Assembly (NCBI RefSeq): GCF_905475395.1 | Contig: NC_058338.1 | Coordinates: 39,551,435 to 39,615,434 of the forward strand | Reading direction: 5' to 3' | DNA length: 64,000 nucleotides | Source of the DNA: Chrysoperla carnea | Taxonomy: Eukaryota; Arthropoda; Insecta; Neuroptera; Chrysopidae | Shown: one piece after another, positions 10,830 through 24,746 of the stretch | Layout of the letters: each line of letters starts with the position of its first letter | How positions within the stretch are numbered: the stretch's first letter is position 1 | Translations under genes and position numbers: made by a program | The notes under the pieces: model-generated | Databases searched by the model: none | The model's input: the letters and a program-made list of their open reading frames with translations, nothing else | Told to the model about the DNA's origin: nothing

Positions 10830-12612
10830 AATAATAAGAATCTTTATCTAAAAAAGTTATAAAATACAAATTTTTAATGAACTAATTAGTAACACATAAA
10901 TTTTTTTATCCTTAACAAGCCCTTATATGGAGTATTCCAAAACTATCGCAGAAATAAAATAATAAGGCTTATTATTATCATTTTTGGTCAAAAGTGCACG
11001 GTTATGAAGATATAGCCTAAAACGGTTTTCCTTAAAACGGAGGCACTTCCCCCGCCTAATTTTGTAAGGATTTTGTGAATTTACATTCAGTACGTTATGT
11101 AAATTTTGCAGAAAAAACCTACTACAAAAAGCAGAACTAGAGTTCTACAGAGCGTTTACCGAGTTCCTGGGATCCGATCCTATAAACAGGTACTTGTTAC
11201 CTAAACCTAAACAATACATATCACGGAAGTTGACACAAATCATGGAGATATTCAGCGATAAGTGATACATATATAACATTAAACTAAAATCGAACTAAAC
11301 TAAACACATACACAGTAGATACGAGGGAGTAGGGTAAAAGATACGCTTCAGCAGCGGCTTCCGCCCCATCGGAGCTTCTACGAAGGTACAAGTCAATAAC
11401 AAAACGCTTTGAAATTATTTTTATTATTCGAAAATTTTCAAAATTACGTTTCAGTAAAACATTTTTAGAATATTCCCACGAGTAACCCGAGTAGTCCCCA
11501 GAAAAATTATTAGGTTTTATTACAGAACATGTTTCAATAGATTTTTGCAAACTCAATCAAGGACATTTCCCAAACATGAATATGAAAAAAAATTGAATTC
11601 GAAAATTTTTCGCGTTGAATGCGAACTAAAGCTTGTTTTCCTCTCAAGAATCATTTATTTGATTCCGTTGAAAGCGATTAGTAGCGCTATCTAGTATTTT
11701 AGGGCTCTAATATTTAATATGCTGATAACAACGAAAAACTATTAAGTTGGTAAAACTAAGTAATTAAATTTTAGCATCAAATGAGATGTTGTAAATCTTC
11801 TATTATATCGATGCATTAAATATATTAAAATGTTGATACAGTTTTTTATCTGGCCAAAACTTCAATTATCAATTATTTTAAACAATTTTTAAATATTATT
11901 TTACTAATTTAAATAAATTCACTTTTCAGTTTTATATTCAAATATAGCGGTAAGTACGTGACGATTTTTAATAACGTAAAATATTCACAGATGTCAGTAG
12001 TAAAGCGATCCAGTATGTTTGTAAACTGGATATATCTAAAATTTCAAGAAAATAATCACGTGGAATAACAATTTTAAGCTTGGTGTTTATAATAATTAAT
12101 ATTATAAAAGTAATTTTAATAATATAATGTGATAAAAACGTGAATTTGGCTAGTAAATATTAAAAAATTATTAACAATTGGGGTTAGGATCATATCTAAT
12201 CGCGGCCTGATGGCTGTCCTTATGCTTTCAAATGTAGACAACCCAAAGGTGCAAAATGTTGTAAAAGGAACTAAAACTTTTATACATAAACTGTCATTTT
12301 AGATGTCATGTTTTTCTATTGTGATTTATCGTATTTTAAGTGTAAGTATTTTTATTTACGTTAATTATTCCATTTATTATTTATTGTCAATGATTTATTA
12401 ATCTGTCATTTTAAAAATGAACCCACTTGTCAGAATGTTGTAACACTTTCCAAAAATAAATACAAAATTTTTCAATTATTTATTTTCTTATAGATCCTTA
12501 TTTTCTACAATAAAATTTCCTTAAAATGTTTTTTTGAATTTGTTTTAGAATTTTATTTATTAAAATAATAAGATATTATTATAAAGTAATATTTATAAAA
12601 TTTTATTTTTGT

Positions 12613-12640
12613 TTATAAAATAATGTACACTTTCAGTGTT
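12613..12640 (+). promoter_or_regulatory. Candidate Spt20 core promoter (TATA-like box and initiator)
   Basis: TATAAAA at 12614-12620 lies about 21 nt before an insect initiator match TCAGTG (12633-12638, A at 12635). The spacing is somewhat shorter than usual. The first coding ATG follows 90 nt later, and the intervening DNA is clearly less AT-rich than its surroundings, as expected of a transcribed leader. This is a pattern match only. Confidence 0.3.
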
Positions 12641-12724
12641 ATAGACCATGCAGTTTTTACGAAGAAGAAGACATCTCATTCGGCAAGTACGTAGCTGAAT
12701 GTGGGATATCTCGTTTCATCAACG

Positions 12725-15700
12725 ATGCACTGCCTGGCGGCATGTGAGGAGGCTGAAGTATGTTCCTTTAAAATTTTTATAAGCAATTTTATTCATTACC
12801 TTCACCATGAATTAAGTTATAATAATAGTTTTTTTTGTTTAAATATATGGTTTTTGTCGCGCATAAGCAAAAAATGGTATTAACTGTATTTCCCAATTAA
12901 AATGATTAGAAAAATTATTAAAATTAAAACAGATTAATTTTATTTAATTATATTTATAAAGTTACAGGTTTTCATTTTAAAAAATTTCATGTAAAATTTT
13001 TGCTTAGGCAACTTACTACAAAACATGAATTCGAAATAAATATCAGGAGTAATTACTTTTTTAATTTTTCAAAATTTTTGAAAGTAATTATGAGAACATA
13101 GCTGAAGTTCGAACTGAAAATATTGAAATGAATTACATATTTATATTTAATTCACGATGAAATTTACGGAAATTTTGGAAAAGTCCCAATTAAAAAAAAA
13201 AAATTTGTATGTATATTACCTTTAGTTTTTAATGTAACATCTGTTTAAAGGTCACTGACATTTGAGGTCCTTTGTCAACATTAACTACGGTTTATTAGTT
13301 GAAAACTTGAACCATAAGTTCTTGTAAAACTGGAAGAGATAGGACGACATGAGAAATTAAACTAAATATTTTCAAAATTTCGCTTTTTCGATATACCAAA
13401 GAGATACGTAGTAAATAATGACTATTTAGATTAAAAAAAATCACATACATTAAAATGATTCGATTAAGGTCAACATTGCTTTAAACCCAGTCTGCAGTTC
13501 CTTATACTTACTCTGCTCCAAGAAAGTTCCCACCTCCCCAGGCAGTAGACCAGGGGAGCAGGCTGGTGTATGGATTAAATTTAAGTTGTTAAATATGCTT
13601 TAATAAAATTTAATTTGCTACAATTCTTGCCTGAAACTTTTTAAATATTTATCATCATTTTTCCAGAAGATTGAAAAATAATATTTTTTCAAATTCTTGT
13701 AATATTTGTTGGGAATCTAAGACAAAAATAATGGCAGATTCAAATTGCTAAAGATCAAAACTGTAAGGGTAGGATAATTTTTTTTTCTATACTTGAGTTG
13801 TTTTACCGTGGCCAACTTTTTGAACTTTAAAGTGTGTTTTCGAGCCTAATAGTACAGTTTAATTGATTCGAATTTATATTTTTGCTACATATAAGTTATT
13901 TTAAATCAGAGTTAAAAGATCAAACATCCAGCAACCTTTGTGAATGCCCAACGACGACTCGATTTAGGTCAAATGATCTGAAATTTTGCATGAAGGGTTG
14001 TTTGCTTAGCAAATCGATTTTATAAAATTTGTAGGATATTCCTACGGGGAAAACGCTTTTATCGACATTTTTATGGATATGAACTTCAATACAGCCCCTT
14101 CAAATTGAGTTAAAGGATAAAAATTGGAACATAGGTTCTTCCTTGACACTAACCACTGTGTAAAGGATCTGCCCTTTGGGGGTGTTAACTTCTCAGTTCC
14201 TACGCCCCTTTTTACATCAGAAAATTTTGTTTTTAAGCAGTTTTGTTTGAAGCCATTTCATTCGTTTATCAAAAGGTAAACAACTGATTTCAATAAAAAG
14301 CATCTATTTCGGCTGCTTTTTCATGCGGTATAAAATGACTTTCTACTTGCGTATAAATTGTATTGCGATAAATTTTGCGTATAGTTCATATAGAAAGGTG
14401 ACTGCTAGTTCATGAAATGCGTATGGTATGTAATTACTACAATCCAAATTTTTACATGAGATGTTTATGGCGAAATACCCGATATATGCAGATGTCGTAA
14501 ATCACCGGACTACCCGGATTATAAGACGAATAGTTCTTTGACTCACTGTTAACGATAACGGCTTAATTCGGCGTTAATTATCGTTTTTAATTTTAAGAAT
14601 TTTTAGACTAATATTACGAAAACTTAAATATGGATACTAAGCAAACTTGTATGAAATAAAGTTTACTAAAATCTATCATGAACCCATTTTTAGCTAAGTT
14701 TACAGAAAAATTTACGCTCAACGTTCTAAAATACAAAAATTTTTCGAAATTTTTAATAATTTTTTATGATTGTAGAAATTAAATTGACTCTAAAAAAACA
14801 AATGTCGAAACAAATTATTTGAAATTTGTATGGGTAAGCTGGGATTTTCTCTAAGAATGATCGTCCTTTTTAAATAACGAAAGGAATCAGCTGTCAAAAG
14901 TACACTTTAAAAACAGTAATACAAAATAAATATTCTACATTTGATCTTATTCAATAAAAATGATCAGCTGGGTGACCTGATGAAAGATTCATTTTTTTAC
15001 TTTGGCGGCAAAAAGATCTTAAAAATATTATCGGATAGTGTTTGTAATACATATTACATAGATTATACAACTTTGCTCTGTTTTTCTCAGAATGGAAGAA
15101 AATTACATAATTTATTTCCGATATACTCTGAGAACACTATAAAGTATGACATTTATTCAATATACTTTATGGCCAGCAATTCTGTTTACTGGTTAAAATT
15201 CCGTTTTTTCATACCGTTCTAAAATGAAAATAATTTTCATTAAAAAATTCTTTGTTCAACGTAATAAAACTATTGTTTGCATATTGTTATAACTAAATAT
15301 TTATAATATATTCGAGATTAGTAGAAAAAATACTTATACTTAATAATAATTCATTTTTATTATAAGTGAAAAAATGTATAAATTTTAATTTAGATAAAGT
15401 TTAATGCATAAAATTTTTTATAATAAAAAAATATTGTTTTCTTTTGATAACGCGGTCAAAGCACTGCAGTTTTTGTACTGCAAGCAGTGCAGTACAAGAT
15501 GAATCTTGAATCGCTCGTGAATCTTTTGCAGTACAGAAATGGCGATAATTCATGACGTCATTAATTTCCTCAGAGTACTGTGGCAGTGTACTGGCAGTCT
15601 ATAAAGGAATAAATTTCTCTCCAGTAAGAGGACTGAACAGTGTTCGCAATGTATATCGGAACACAGCCATAGTGCAGTACAATCTCACTAATCCAACACT

Positions 15701-18700
15701 TCAATAGACCGATACGTCCAATAATCCGGTTCTCTTCACCCGCCGATTTTTTCTTTTTTTTTATATAAAAATTACCAAAAAAAATTATTTTCGTGCCAAT
15801 TATTTTATTCATTGTGAATTTTCCGTTACAATTTAGTAATCCGAATATTCCAATAATCCGGCAGCCTCTGGTTTTTAATAGTGCCGGATTTGTGAGATTA
15901 TTCTGTAATTAGTTTCCTTTTCTACGTATAGCGCAAGCCTTTTGCTGTAACCAACGAATTTGTTAATTACTTGTTTATATTTTATATTCAGGTAAAATTT
16001 TATGTTTAAAACTAAAGTATGTGTTTTCTTTATTTCTAGCGTATTATTAAAAAAGCCAAGTATTTTCCCTCCTCCGTGCCCCCACCTAGCTACCATCATC
16101 AAACTCGAATAGGAAGAGAAACGAATATACGTGAATTATATGAAGCAGAGTGTGCAAGAGATTTGGAGACTGGACAACCTGTAAATTTTCAAAAATATTT
16201 TTTTAATTAATGTTTTCATCAGAAACATAAATATATTAGTAAATTTTTCTTGAGGTTTGCTTGTTTTTAAAATGAAAACTAATTAGTTTAATTTTTTATC
16301 AAGAAATGAATTATTAAATATTTTCAATTTATTTTTTTAAATTCAATTTTATATTTAAATTTATTAAATTATAATTTATAATCAATTAAAATGAAATAAA
16401 AACGAAATTTCATCTGCAAGATTTCTCAATTGTTTGCAAGATATCATTTGAAAATTTTTATACTAGACAGGTAGGCATACTTTTTTATAGTTATTTTTAG
16501 TATTTTTTAAAAACACAAACTTCAAGAAGAAAGTTTAGAAGCTTTTATTTATTTTTTTTCTGTATTATATCAAAAAATTGGGCCAAGTTATTGGACTTTA
16601 TTGCTAAAATCGCAACGCCATAGTTACAAAACTAGAAACACGTTTGAAGAGCCAAACAGTTAATCTTAACATTGTGTTAGTTTATATGACATCTTAAAAA
16701 AAAAATTTTAATCAAAAAAATTTTATTTCATAGAATTTTTTATAAAAGTATTTGCCTTTTTTAAATTTTTAATTGTATGGTTTCTGGTTAAAAAATAATG
16801 TGGTCAGAAGACAAACAAATTTTGCAATTTTTGTTAGAATGGCCAAATTAGCCATCTAAATTTAATTTTTCGTTCGAAAATTTGATGCAAAGTACTACAT
16901 ATAGTAAATTAAACTCAATTAACTACATCGTATTTATTTTAAATTTTTTACGTCAATATCAAGAAGATATTGGCCGGATTTCAAAAATGATCAGGAAATG
17001 TTACCGTAGTAAAAAGTATAGTTATATAAGTACTCTTCCCAGTGGCGAAAACAGCTGTTAAGGAGCATCTAGTGACATATAGATACAATCTACTTTAGTA
17101 GCGCAACGTAAATTAACACTTCGAATAATAGTTCCGTAAGAAAGTTTTTTTTTGATTTAGAGAGATCGTGAGTTTCGTGTCAGAAAATTGTGCAAGCTGT
17201 ATCGTAACTTATAAAAAAGTAATAGACCAAATTGTACATATTTTTCAGTCTAAAATTTACTTTTTTTAAAGAAAATTTTATCGATAATTTCCACGTTTAA
17301 ATAAATATTAAACCATTTCCACGGTTCATGTTAAAACACGAAACTTATTAATCTTACAGAGATGATCGTAACGCCTAAAGTCACGATTTATCTTGGCTAT
17401 GATCCGCATATATGTTTTTTGGAGGATTCAAATTCTTTAATTATCCGCCCTTTAATTTTATCATTTTTCGATCCGAAGAATAACATTTTCTTCCTTTAAT
17501 TAAATCAAGATAAAAAACAAACAAATGCCATTAAAGTACTTCTTTGTCAAATAATTTTCCGGGCTGATCAAGTAAAACACAAAAACGAATTTTTAATTCA
17601 AATTTATTAAATCAAGTTTCATTCAAGATAAACTTTTTATATCTTCAATAACGTTAACAAGGCTCCCCAAAAATAAATTAAATCTAGATGGAAAGAAAAG
17701 GTCACACAGAGTTATATCTGTTCAATATCGAGATTTTTGTATGCTTTTTGTAGCGTTTTTGTTTGAAAATTAGGGTCTGTCTAACATTTTCAGTATCAAA
17801 ATTGTTGATCGCTATATTTTCTTTTTGAAGTAAAAGTCGCCTAACACTTGATGTCTCCGATTTCTGCTGGTAAACTAAATAACATATATTAAAATCACGC
17901 GATTTAAAAGACCCGAGCCAGAAACTTATTTTGCAGAATGTACTTAGTAGTATAATCATCTTATTTTGTAGTATTTTAGCAATTTCGTTAAGAGAATTAA
18001 GATTAACAAAATTATTTTTTTTTTTTGTAGTTTTAAGACATATTTCTTAAACTGTAAATTGTTCACGTTTTGTAGTAGCATTATTATTCTGAGTTTATTT
18101 TTTCATCGTTAATACAAAATATAAATATCTATTTTTATGATTAATAGGAATTGAGATCGGGGTCTATGCTCTTGGAGAAATTGGCAGCACGGGAAAGTTT
18201 ACATACACTTATTATAAATTTGTATGCAGGAAACAAAGGATTTTCAGTTGCGGTTCGTAAATTTGTAACAGCTGATGATACTATTTGTTTAGATTCAAAT
18301 CCAAGTACATCCAATGTGAGTAAATGTCGAAATTAAAATTATTTCTTCTTTATGTATCATTATATAAAAAAAATTATTTTTATTTATTTATATTTAGATG
18401 CGTGGAAAAATGTATAAAGAAATCGAATTGTCGTGGGAATTTAATTATAAAACGGATCGATTGCTTCGTTATATTGATAATGAAGAATTACCATTTTTTC
18501 TAATATCAGCATTGGAATCGGAATATTCATATATGTTTTATAGTGGTTGTATAATTGCTGAAATTCGTGATTATAGACAAGCTTATCCTCGTATTATGTA
18601 TGATACCCATTACGTTTTACTGAAACCTTCAACTCAGGTAAATGCTTCCAAAAAATATTCTTGTTTTAGGTACACAAAAAATTACTGCTGGGTCCATTGT

Positions 18701-21700
18701 TCCAGGCCCCCAAATATAATAGTGGCACATACAGTTATTTAATTACCCCCGTGTCAGCGGTCCATGAAAGTAAAAGCTGTAATGTATTTTAGATTTTTTA
18801 CCAGTGAATAATTTTATCTGCCTTAAAATAATAATATGATATAATTTCAACAAGTCTCTGTGAATGTTCATTACTAGTTATGCCTTCTCTCTTGCATAGG
18901 TGGACATTTCTCTTTTATTTTACGAGATAAAACGTTCTTTATTATAAAAGTGGTCGGTATTTTGTGTATGTTTTTTTTTTTAATAATTTAAATACTTGAA
19001 ATGTAATCTATAGCATTTCGACCCGAAGTTAAATTTTCGAGAAAGTATATACTCTATATTACTCTTGATACTGAGATTAACTTAATGACACCTCATTTAT
19101 TAAGTCTAGTTCTTCCAGAGATTTTGAGAAACACAATTTTTTTTCTACTAATTGTATGACACTGAAATTATATAGAAATATGCCCTGGCCATGACAACGA
19201 AGGTTATTGTTCTTTTTGGGATCCACCATGCTCATTTTAAAGGAAAAGAAGTGAATTTATAAAAGCGATACTTCAATATATATATGTTTGTACTGAAAGT
19301 GTCATCAAGGTAATCGGAAGTTCAGGACTAGTTGAACAAAGAAAAAAAGTTCAACGTTTGTAATGGAGCAAGCGCTTGTATAAAATTCGTTTCATTTAAC
19401 GCTCGCATAAAAACAGCCATACCTTTTAGAAAGCTTTATTTATTATTATTACTTCCAAATTGATGTGCATATTATAAAAATTGAGGGTTCAATAACCAAT
19501 TTATGGAAAAAATTACCTTCTGGTAACATAACTTCAATAACAGTGAAAAATTAGTATACTTACAATTTGGATCCACCAACTCAAAATCTATATGAAATGA
19601 TATCTCGTATACCGACAGCATAAATATTGTAGACAGTGTAATATTTAACCATTTCAGTAATTAACATAAACTTTTCTCTTATTTTCAGACATTTCATTGT
19701 GAAACTAGTGATTTAGCAAATAAATATGATTTAAATGAAAATGATCGCCGACAATTAGAAAGTAAAATATTAGCAAAAACAATACCATTATGTTTGGATC
19801 CATCACCAGCCAATGTAATTGTTGCAAATAGAATACAGCACGAACGACAAATATTTAATACTCTTGATATACGAAAAGCTGCTCATAGCTATTCCCAAGT
19901 GGCAACAAATAGAAAACGTAAATTAACAAATACTCCACGACGTGGTTTTGAATTGTTAGAAGCTAGTAAACGACATCGTACACGAACGCGTAACAATATG
20001 AATAGTATGGTAGCAGATTATTATCATCTTCGACAACCATTTGAACTCTCAGTAGAAGATTCAATATATCCAGCTCCTATTGCAGCCCCATCATTTGAAT
20101 TGCCACCCTTGAAGCATCCTCCTCAAAGCGAAATTCCAGTTGCGGCATTTGCACGACATATTGATCCATTACCATTAAGTGCGGATGGAGCACCTCGGCC
20201 AGTAGAAACATTTGAAAAGACTATTAATGATCGTGATCCGGAACAAAATCGTGTAAATCATATAAAATTAACAATATTTCAGCGTTTATCGAATTTGGAA
20301 TACGTTGGTGAATTATATTTGGATAGTGATTATCAGCAAGGGCAGAGTAAAGGTTCAGCGTGCCAATTTTCATTAGGACATTCACGTAGACATGCGTATG
20401 GGTATTTAAGTCAATTCCTCGAAATATTTAATGAAACGGCCCCATCAACACAGCATCATTCGACGATACATCATACGCATCACCATCATATTTCCACGAA
20501 TAGCTCAAATATCTCCTCTTCAGCCTCATCATCGTCCTCCAATAATAATATCAATGCCACTCCGGAAAACACAGTACCTGCAAATCAAATACAAAATAAT
20601 GCTAGAAGTGTAATAACACATCTAGCCAATGGAAATGTGACAGCAGCATCTGCTGGTAGTGTGGTTCTTTTACAAGGATCTCAAGGAGTTATTTCTGCTT
20701 CAACTTCACAAATAAATTCCAATTTACCTATCTTGGTAAGTAAATTAGTAACAAAGTTTGATTATTTTAGTAATCTCTAGTCTTTAGATATAACTCTAAA
20801 TTAATTGCTTTTAATTTATTAGAAAATTTTGTTCGAATTATTTTTTGGGTTATATTTTATATAACCCAAATTAAATTTGTGCCATTTTCCAAAATAATTA
20901 CTGTGATCGTTGCTTTTTTTTCAGCAGTCGCAATTGCAAGCAAATAATCAGAATCGATCTCATTTAAGACAAGCACCGTTTACGATAGCAAGAAGTGTGG
21001 ATCCTCAACAGTATCAAGTTACAGGTGAGCAGACTTGAGTTTAAACTTATACGAGTGAGAGAAAAAAACAGTTATTTATCGACAAAGATAGTATAAAAAA
21101 TAATTCGAAAAGAAAAAGTTATAACTTATGATAGATTCCAAAATAAAAGTGTATGAGAATGTTAGACATTGCGATTTCCATTTTTGATGATGGAAATGGC
21201 TACTTCAGATTTCGGCATTCTAATAAATGCCTTTCTTATAAAAAATCAAAGAATGAAGTGTCAAAAAATCCAACTTTGTTAATTGTTTTAGTAAAAATAA
21301 TAAACAGTAAAGATCCTTTGAATCGTAGAAAATTATATATAGATAAATATAGAAAAACTCGCAACCACTGAGATCGTTTCCCCTTCGTTAGGTGCTTCTT
21401 ATTATTCAATTTTCTCTATTGAAATGAGTTTTTTTTTTTTTAATTTTTTCGATTACATGAAATATTTACGTAAATTGTAGGGAAAGTTTTCCCTCGGGAA
21501 TAACTTCCAAATTATTAGAACCAACCAACAACAATTTTATAACTTCGTACAATCTTACATACTTAATTTCAGCTCATTTGAACTAAAGAAGGTCGCTGGA
21601 GATTCTCAAAAGTAGGGAGAGAAAAAAAAATATAAATATTTGATTCACTGCTAAGTCTATATTAAAAAACAGTTGAATATAATTAAAGAAGGTGACCAAT

Positions 21701-24700
21701 GGATCACTGAACCTCTTCTTTAACTCTTTAACCTATAAATAAAAGCTGCTAAATAAGTTGACTGTTGGCTCGTACCTGGAACCACTAAATAAAGATTCAG
21801 TAGTAAATTTCTCCATATTTTACCATTATTATTAAATTTAAGGATGTGCGAGCAGGGTAGATTAAAGGTTGAAATTGTCTAATTATTATAATTGTCCTTG
21901 TCTAATTATTTATATCTTATTTTCAACTTTGATGATGAATTAATTTTGTTATAACTTCATGAATGTAGACGAAAAATAGGAATACAATTTTTCGATATCT
22001 ACCTTGGTTTTCGAAATACTGAAACTAAACAAAACGTGAAAAAACACCAATTGAATTTCCAAAGACTATGCTTTAATAATCTTATGTAATATGTGCTTCA
22101 ATAATACAAAATAAATGTTTCCAATTTTAAATTAGGTCAGTTATATTTGAACCTCCCGAAAGGCTGCACATCATTGTTAATAATCTGGATTATTCTAAAT
22201 AAAAATTATACTTTTATTACTTAATAAAACGATAATAAATAAATTATAAACGTGAATAAAACTTTTTTATAGTATCTCAACCATCAACTGTCAGAGCAAC
22301 TTCGAGTCCCGGTAACAATGCCACAATATTAAGCCGATTAAATAGTACACCAGTGAATCATCAAAATAGTGCCGAAAGTGCTGCAGTAGCCAATGCAATT
22401 ATTAACAATAGTAACATTGCAATTGTTGGTTTAACACCACATCGAACAATTGCAATAAATCAAAAAACGGCGTCACGTAATATGCTTGCAAATAATACAA
22501 CAAGATTAACAACAAATCGGGCCGGTCAACTAGTGACTACTAATAATAGTGGTAGTGTAAACAGTTTACAACAACCGGTTCAAATAAATTTATCATCATT
22601 AACATCGCAATTAGCAAATGCGGCTAGTGTAAACCAAGGACAACCTCAAACATTTAATATAACTTCGTTAAATGCGGGTAATATCGGTTTTACAGCAGTG
22701 CCGTTAAATAATGTGAATACACAAGGACAGAAACTATTAAATAACCATAACGCAACAACTAGATTAATTGCACCAAATTCAGCGACATCACCAAGTCCAA
22801 AACGAACTTTATCATCATCGCCAAGTAATAATGACAGTCGATTGCATGCTTTATTAAAAGGTACAGCAGCGGCTGATCATCATGTTGAAGGTGCGAATTC
22901 CGATTCGGGTTTATTAGAACGAATTCGTGCATCAAGTGGTACAAGTCCTGTACCATCTGCCAGTCCAACAAATCCAAGTCCAAAGAATTTAATGCATCTA
23001 GTTTCACAATCTCCAAAAATCAATAATAATAATCCTTCACCATTATCTAGTCCACCCTTGTCTACCACCCAACATGTTATAGGTCAGTCGTCACAACAGA
23101 ATACTGCGAACACATTACAAAGTTTAAATTTGGCACAATTAACTAATTTCTCAACAAATCAACAAAGTGAATTAATACAGTTACAAATACCTATACAACT
23201 TCCAATCAGTATGTCTTCAGCCGTATCACATACAGGCGTTTTGTTGCCAATTACAACAGGTGCTACAAGTAATTCACATATTATGTCAAATGCGTCAGCA
23301 GCTTCGGTTGCATCCAATGCAACTGTTGTACCATTTAGTAAGTATTTGGATACATTAGTTATATCACTAACAATTAAGTTCCATTAGAAGTCGATATTAA
23401 AATTTATTACTATTCTGCGCCAATTTTGTTATACCGAATCTTATATCAAATTTCTATGTTCCACGTTTTCGTTACTTTTGATTGATAAATATTAATGTAT
23501 CTCTGGTCGTGTGAGAGCTGCTTCATAGATTAGACTACACCATTTTAATTTAAATTTCTTGATTATAATTATTATATTTATTAAATTTGAAATATATTGA
23601 AAAATTCACATATCTTCTAAAGCTCACTTTTCACCTAGCTGGGTGAAACAGCTCTCTTCGACAATTTTCATTTAAACGTTCATAAACTTTTCATGACAAG
23701 CATTAAAATATTTCCGTTTATTTAATGTCACGATTAAATATTTTCCTTTTCTGATGAATCTGTAAAATAATAAATTTTTATTTCCAAATTATAGTATTAG
23801 CACAAAGTGTGAATAAAAGCAATGTACGTGGTGCTACATCGCAACAATTACAAGTGGTGAGTGCTTTACAGCGACCTAGAAGTACTGGAAGTACTCATAG
23901 TGCAACGCGAGCTTTACTTACTGCTCAACGAACTACTAACACTCCAATTCGTATAGCAGCGCCAAATAGTAATGGTAAGTCTTGCTTATTTATCTTTATT
24001 ATTTCATCTAGAGCTCTGTAAAACTAAAGTCACCGTAAAACAATAGTCACTGATACTCTGTAAAACAATAGTCACCGGCATAAAAAAGGTAATATAAACT
24101 ACTTCCGATGCTCCTACGATCTAATAATTGGGGCTACTTCGAGGATTATGCCTCGAAGATTATTCTAGACAAAAAGAGATGAGATACTGCGACGATTCTC
24201 CAACAAACAGCAGAGAACAATTATTATTCGAATAACTACAAAAACAAACAATATAAAAAGCCTTTAAAAATTTGTTTATATCTCTTCTTAGCAAAACAGA
24301 ATTTAGCATGGAATAGCTATGGTAGCTCGTCACTGTTTCTGTAGGATCACTTTGTCGAATATTTGTGTAATTGATACTTTAAAATGATTTATATCACCCG
24401 TATTTTATTTATTTTGTAAAAAAATGCATTAAAAACTTCATATATATTCTCTATTGTATTCATATAAGAGTTTTCCCTGACATAATGTAATAGAATCGGT
24501 TTAAAAATTTCAGTACCAAATCTTCAAACAATGAACACATCAAACGTGGCAGCAAATTCAATTGTGACATTATCAGGTCAACCACAACATTTACAACTTG
24601 CATTACAAAAACAAGCTCAATTACAACAGTTTCAACAAATACAATTGCAACAACGTATCAATCAACAACAAAAAGTTGGTATGACACCAGCATCTGTTGC

Positions 24701-24746
24701 AACTAAATATCGTAGAAGATCAAATGCTGCCGATCCAAATAAATAG
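12725..24746 (+). CDS. Spt20: Transcription factor SPT20 homologue (SAGA complex subunit)
   Basis: Nine coding exons give 1068 aa: 12725-12757, 16040-16180, 18148-18315, 18398-18637, 19689-20735, 20925-21024, 22273-23337, 23795-23974, 24514-24746. All phases join, with AG before and GT after each exon. The first exon is only 11 codons (MHCLAACEEAE) and aligns with the start of human SUPT20H. The conserved Spt20 domain covers about residues 1-230, with MLLEKLAARESLHTLIINLY and, at about 155-180, CGC/AEIRDYRQ-like SGCIIAEIRDYRQ. The rest is low complexity: a basic patch (ASKRHRTRTR), a His cluster and Ser/Asn tract in exon 5, Asn/Ser/Thr-rich exon 7, and a Gln-rich C-terminus ending in YRRRS. 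SPT20 is a nuclear scaffold of the SAGA histone acetyltransferase coactivator. A poly(A) signal AATAAA lies at 24827-24832. The exon 1 assignment is my inference from resemblance, phase and donor. Confidence 0.88.
12758..16039 (+). other. Spt20 intron 1
   Basis: A 3.3-kb AT-rich intron with donor GTATGT and acceptor TTTCTAG. The longest ORF inside (14941-15222, 93 aa) is Phe/Tyr/Ile-rich without a recognisable domain, so I do not call it. A GC-richer patch near 13490-13565 and a block near 14090-14230 look like old repeat debris but match nothing else in the window. Confidence 0.6.
20844..20870. other. Perfect 12-bp hairpin in Spt20 intron 5
   Basis: tttgggttatat, a TTT loop and atataacccaaa form a perfect stem within the 189-nt intron between exons 5 and 6. 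It lies about 110 nt past the donor and 55 nt before the acceptor. It may be structural noise in AT-rich DNA. Confidence 0.4.

Larger units (their letters stand above)
1..12724. other. Gene-poor, repeat-rich interval upstream of Spt20
   Basis: Apart from the repeats, elements and single ORF listed separately, I see no host exon here. Remaining stretches are AT-rich with short homopolymer and TATG/TATC runs. A minus ORF at 11284-11556 (90 aa) has no recognisable domain and is treated as chance. Confidence 0.5.

Noticed and set aside
11284-11556. A 90-aa minus-strand ORF with an alanine-rich segment
   Set aside because: No family resemblance, no promoter or splice context, and the flanks look like decayed repeats.
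12701-12883. A separate 60-aa protein starting at GTG 12701
   Set aside because: Its part after 12757 is intron. Residues 9-19 of it are the first coding exon of Spt20, starting at ATG 12725.
22759-23068. Two antisense ORFs inside Spt20 exon 7
   Set aside because: They mirror the low-complexity sense coding sequence, and no domain or conserved motif is visible.
24005-24085. Repeated ctgtaaaac/aatagtcac words in a Spt20 intron
   Set aside because: Only two to three short imperfect copies, with no larger structure or motif.
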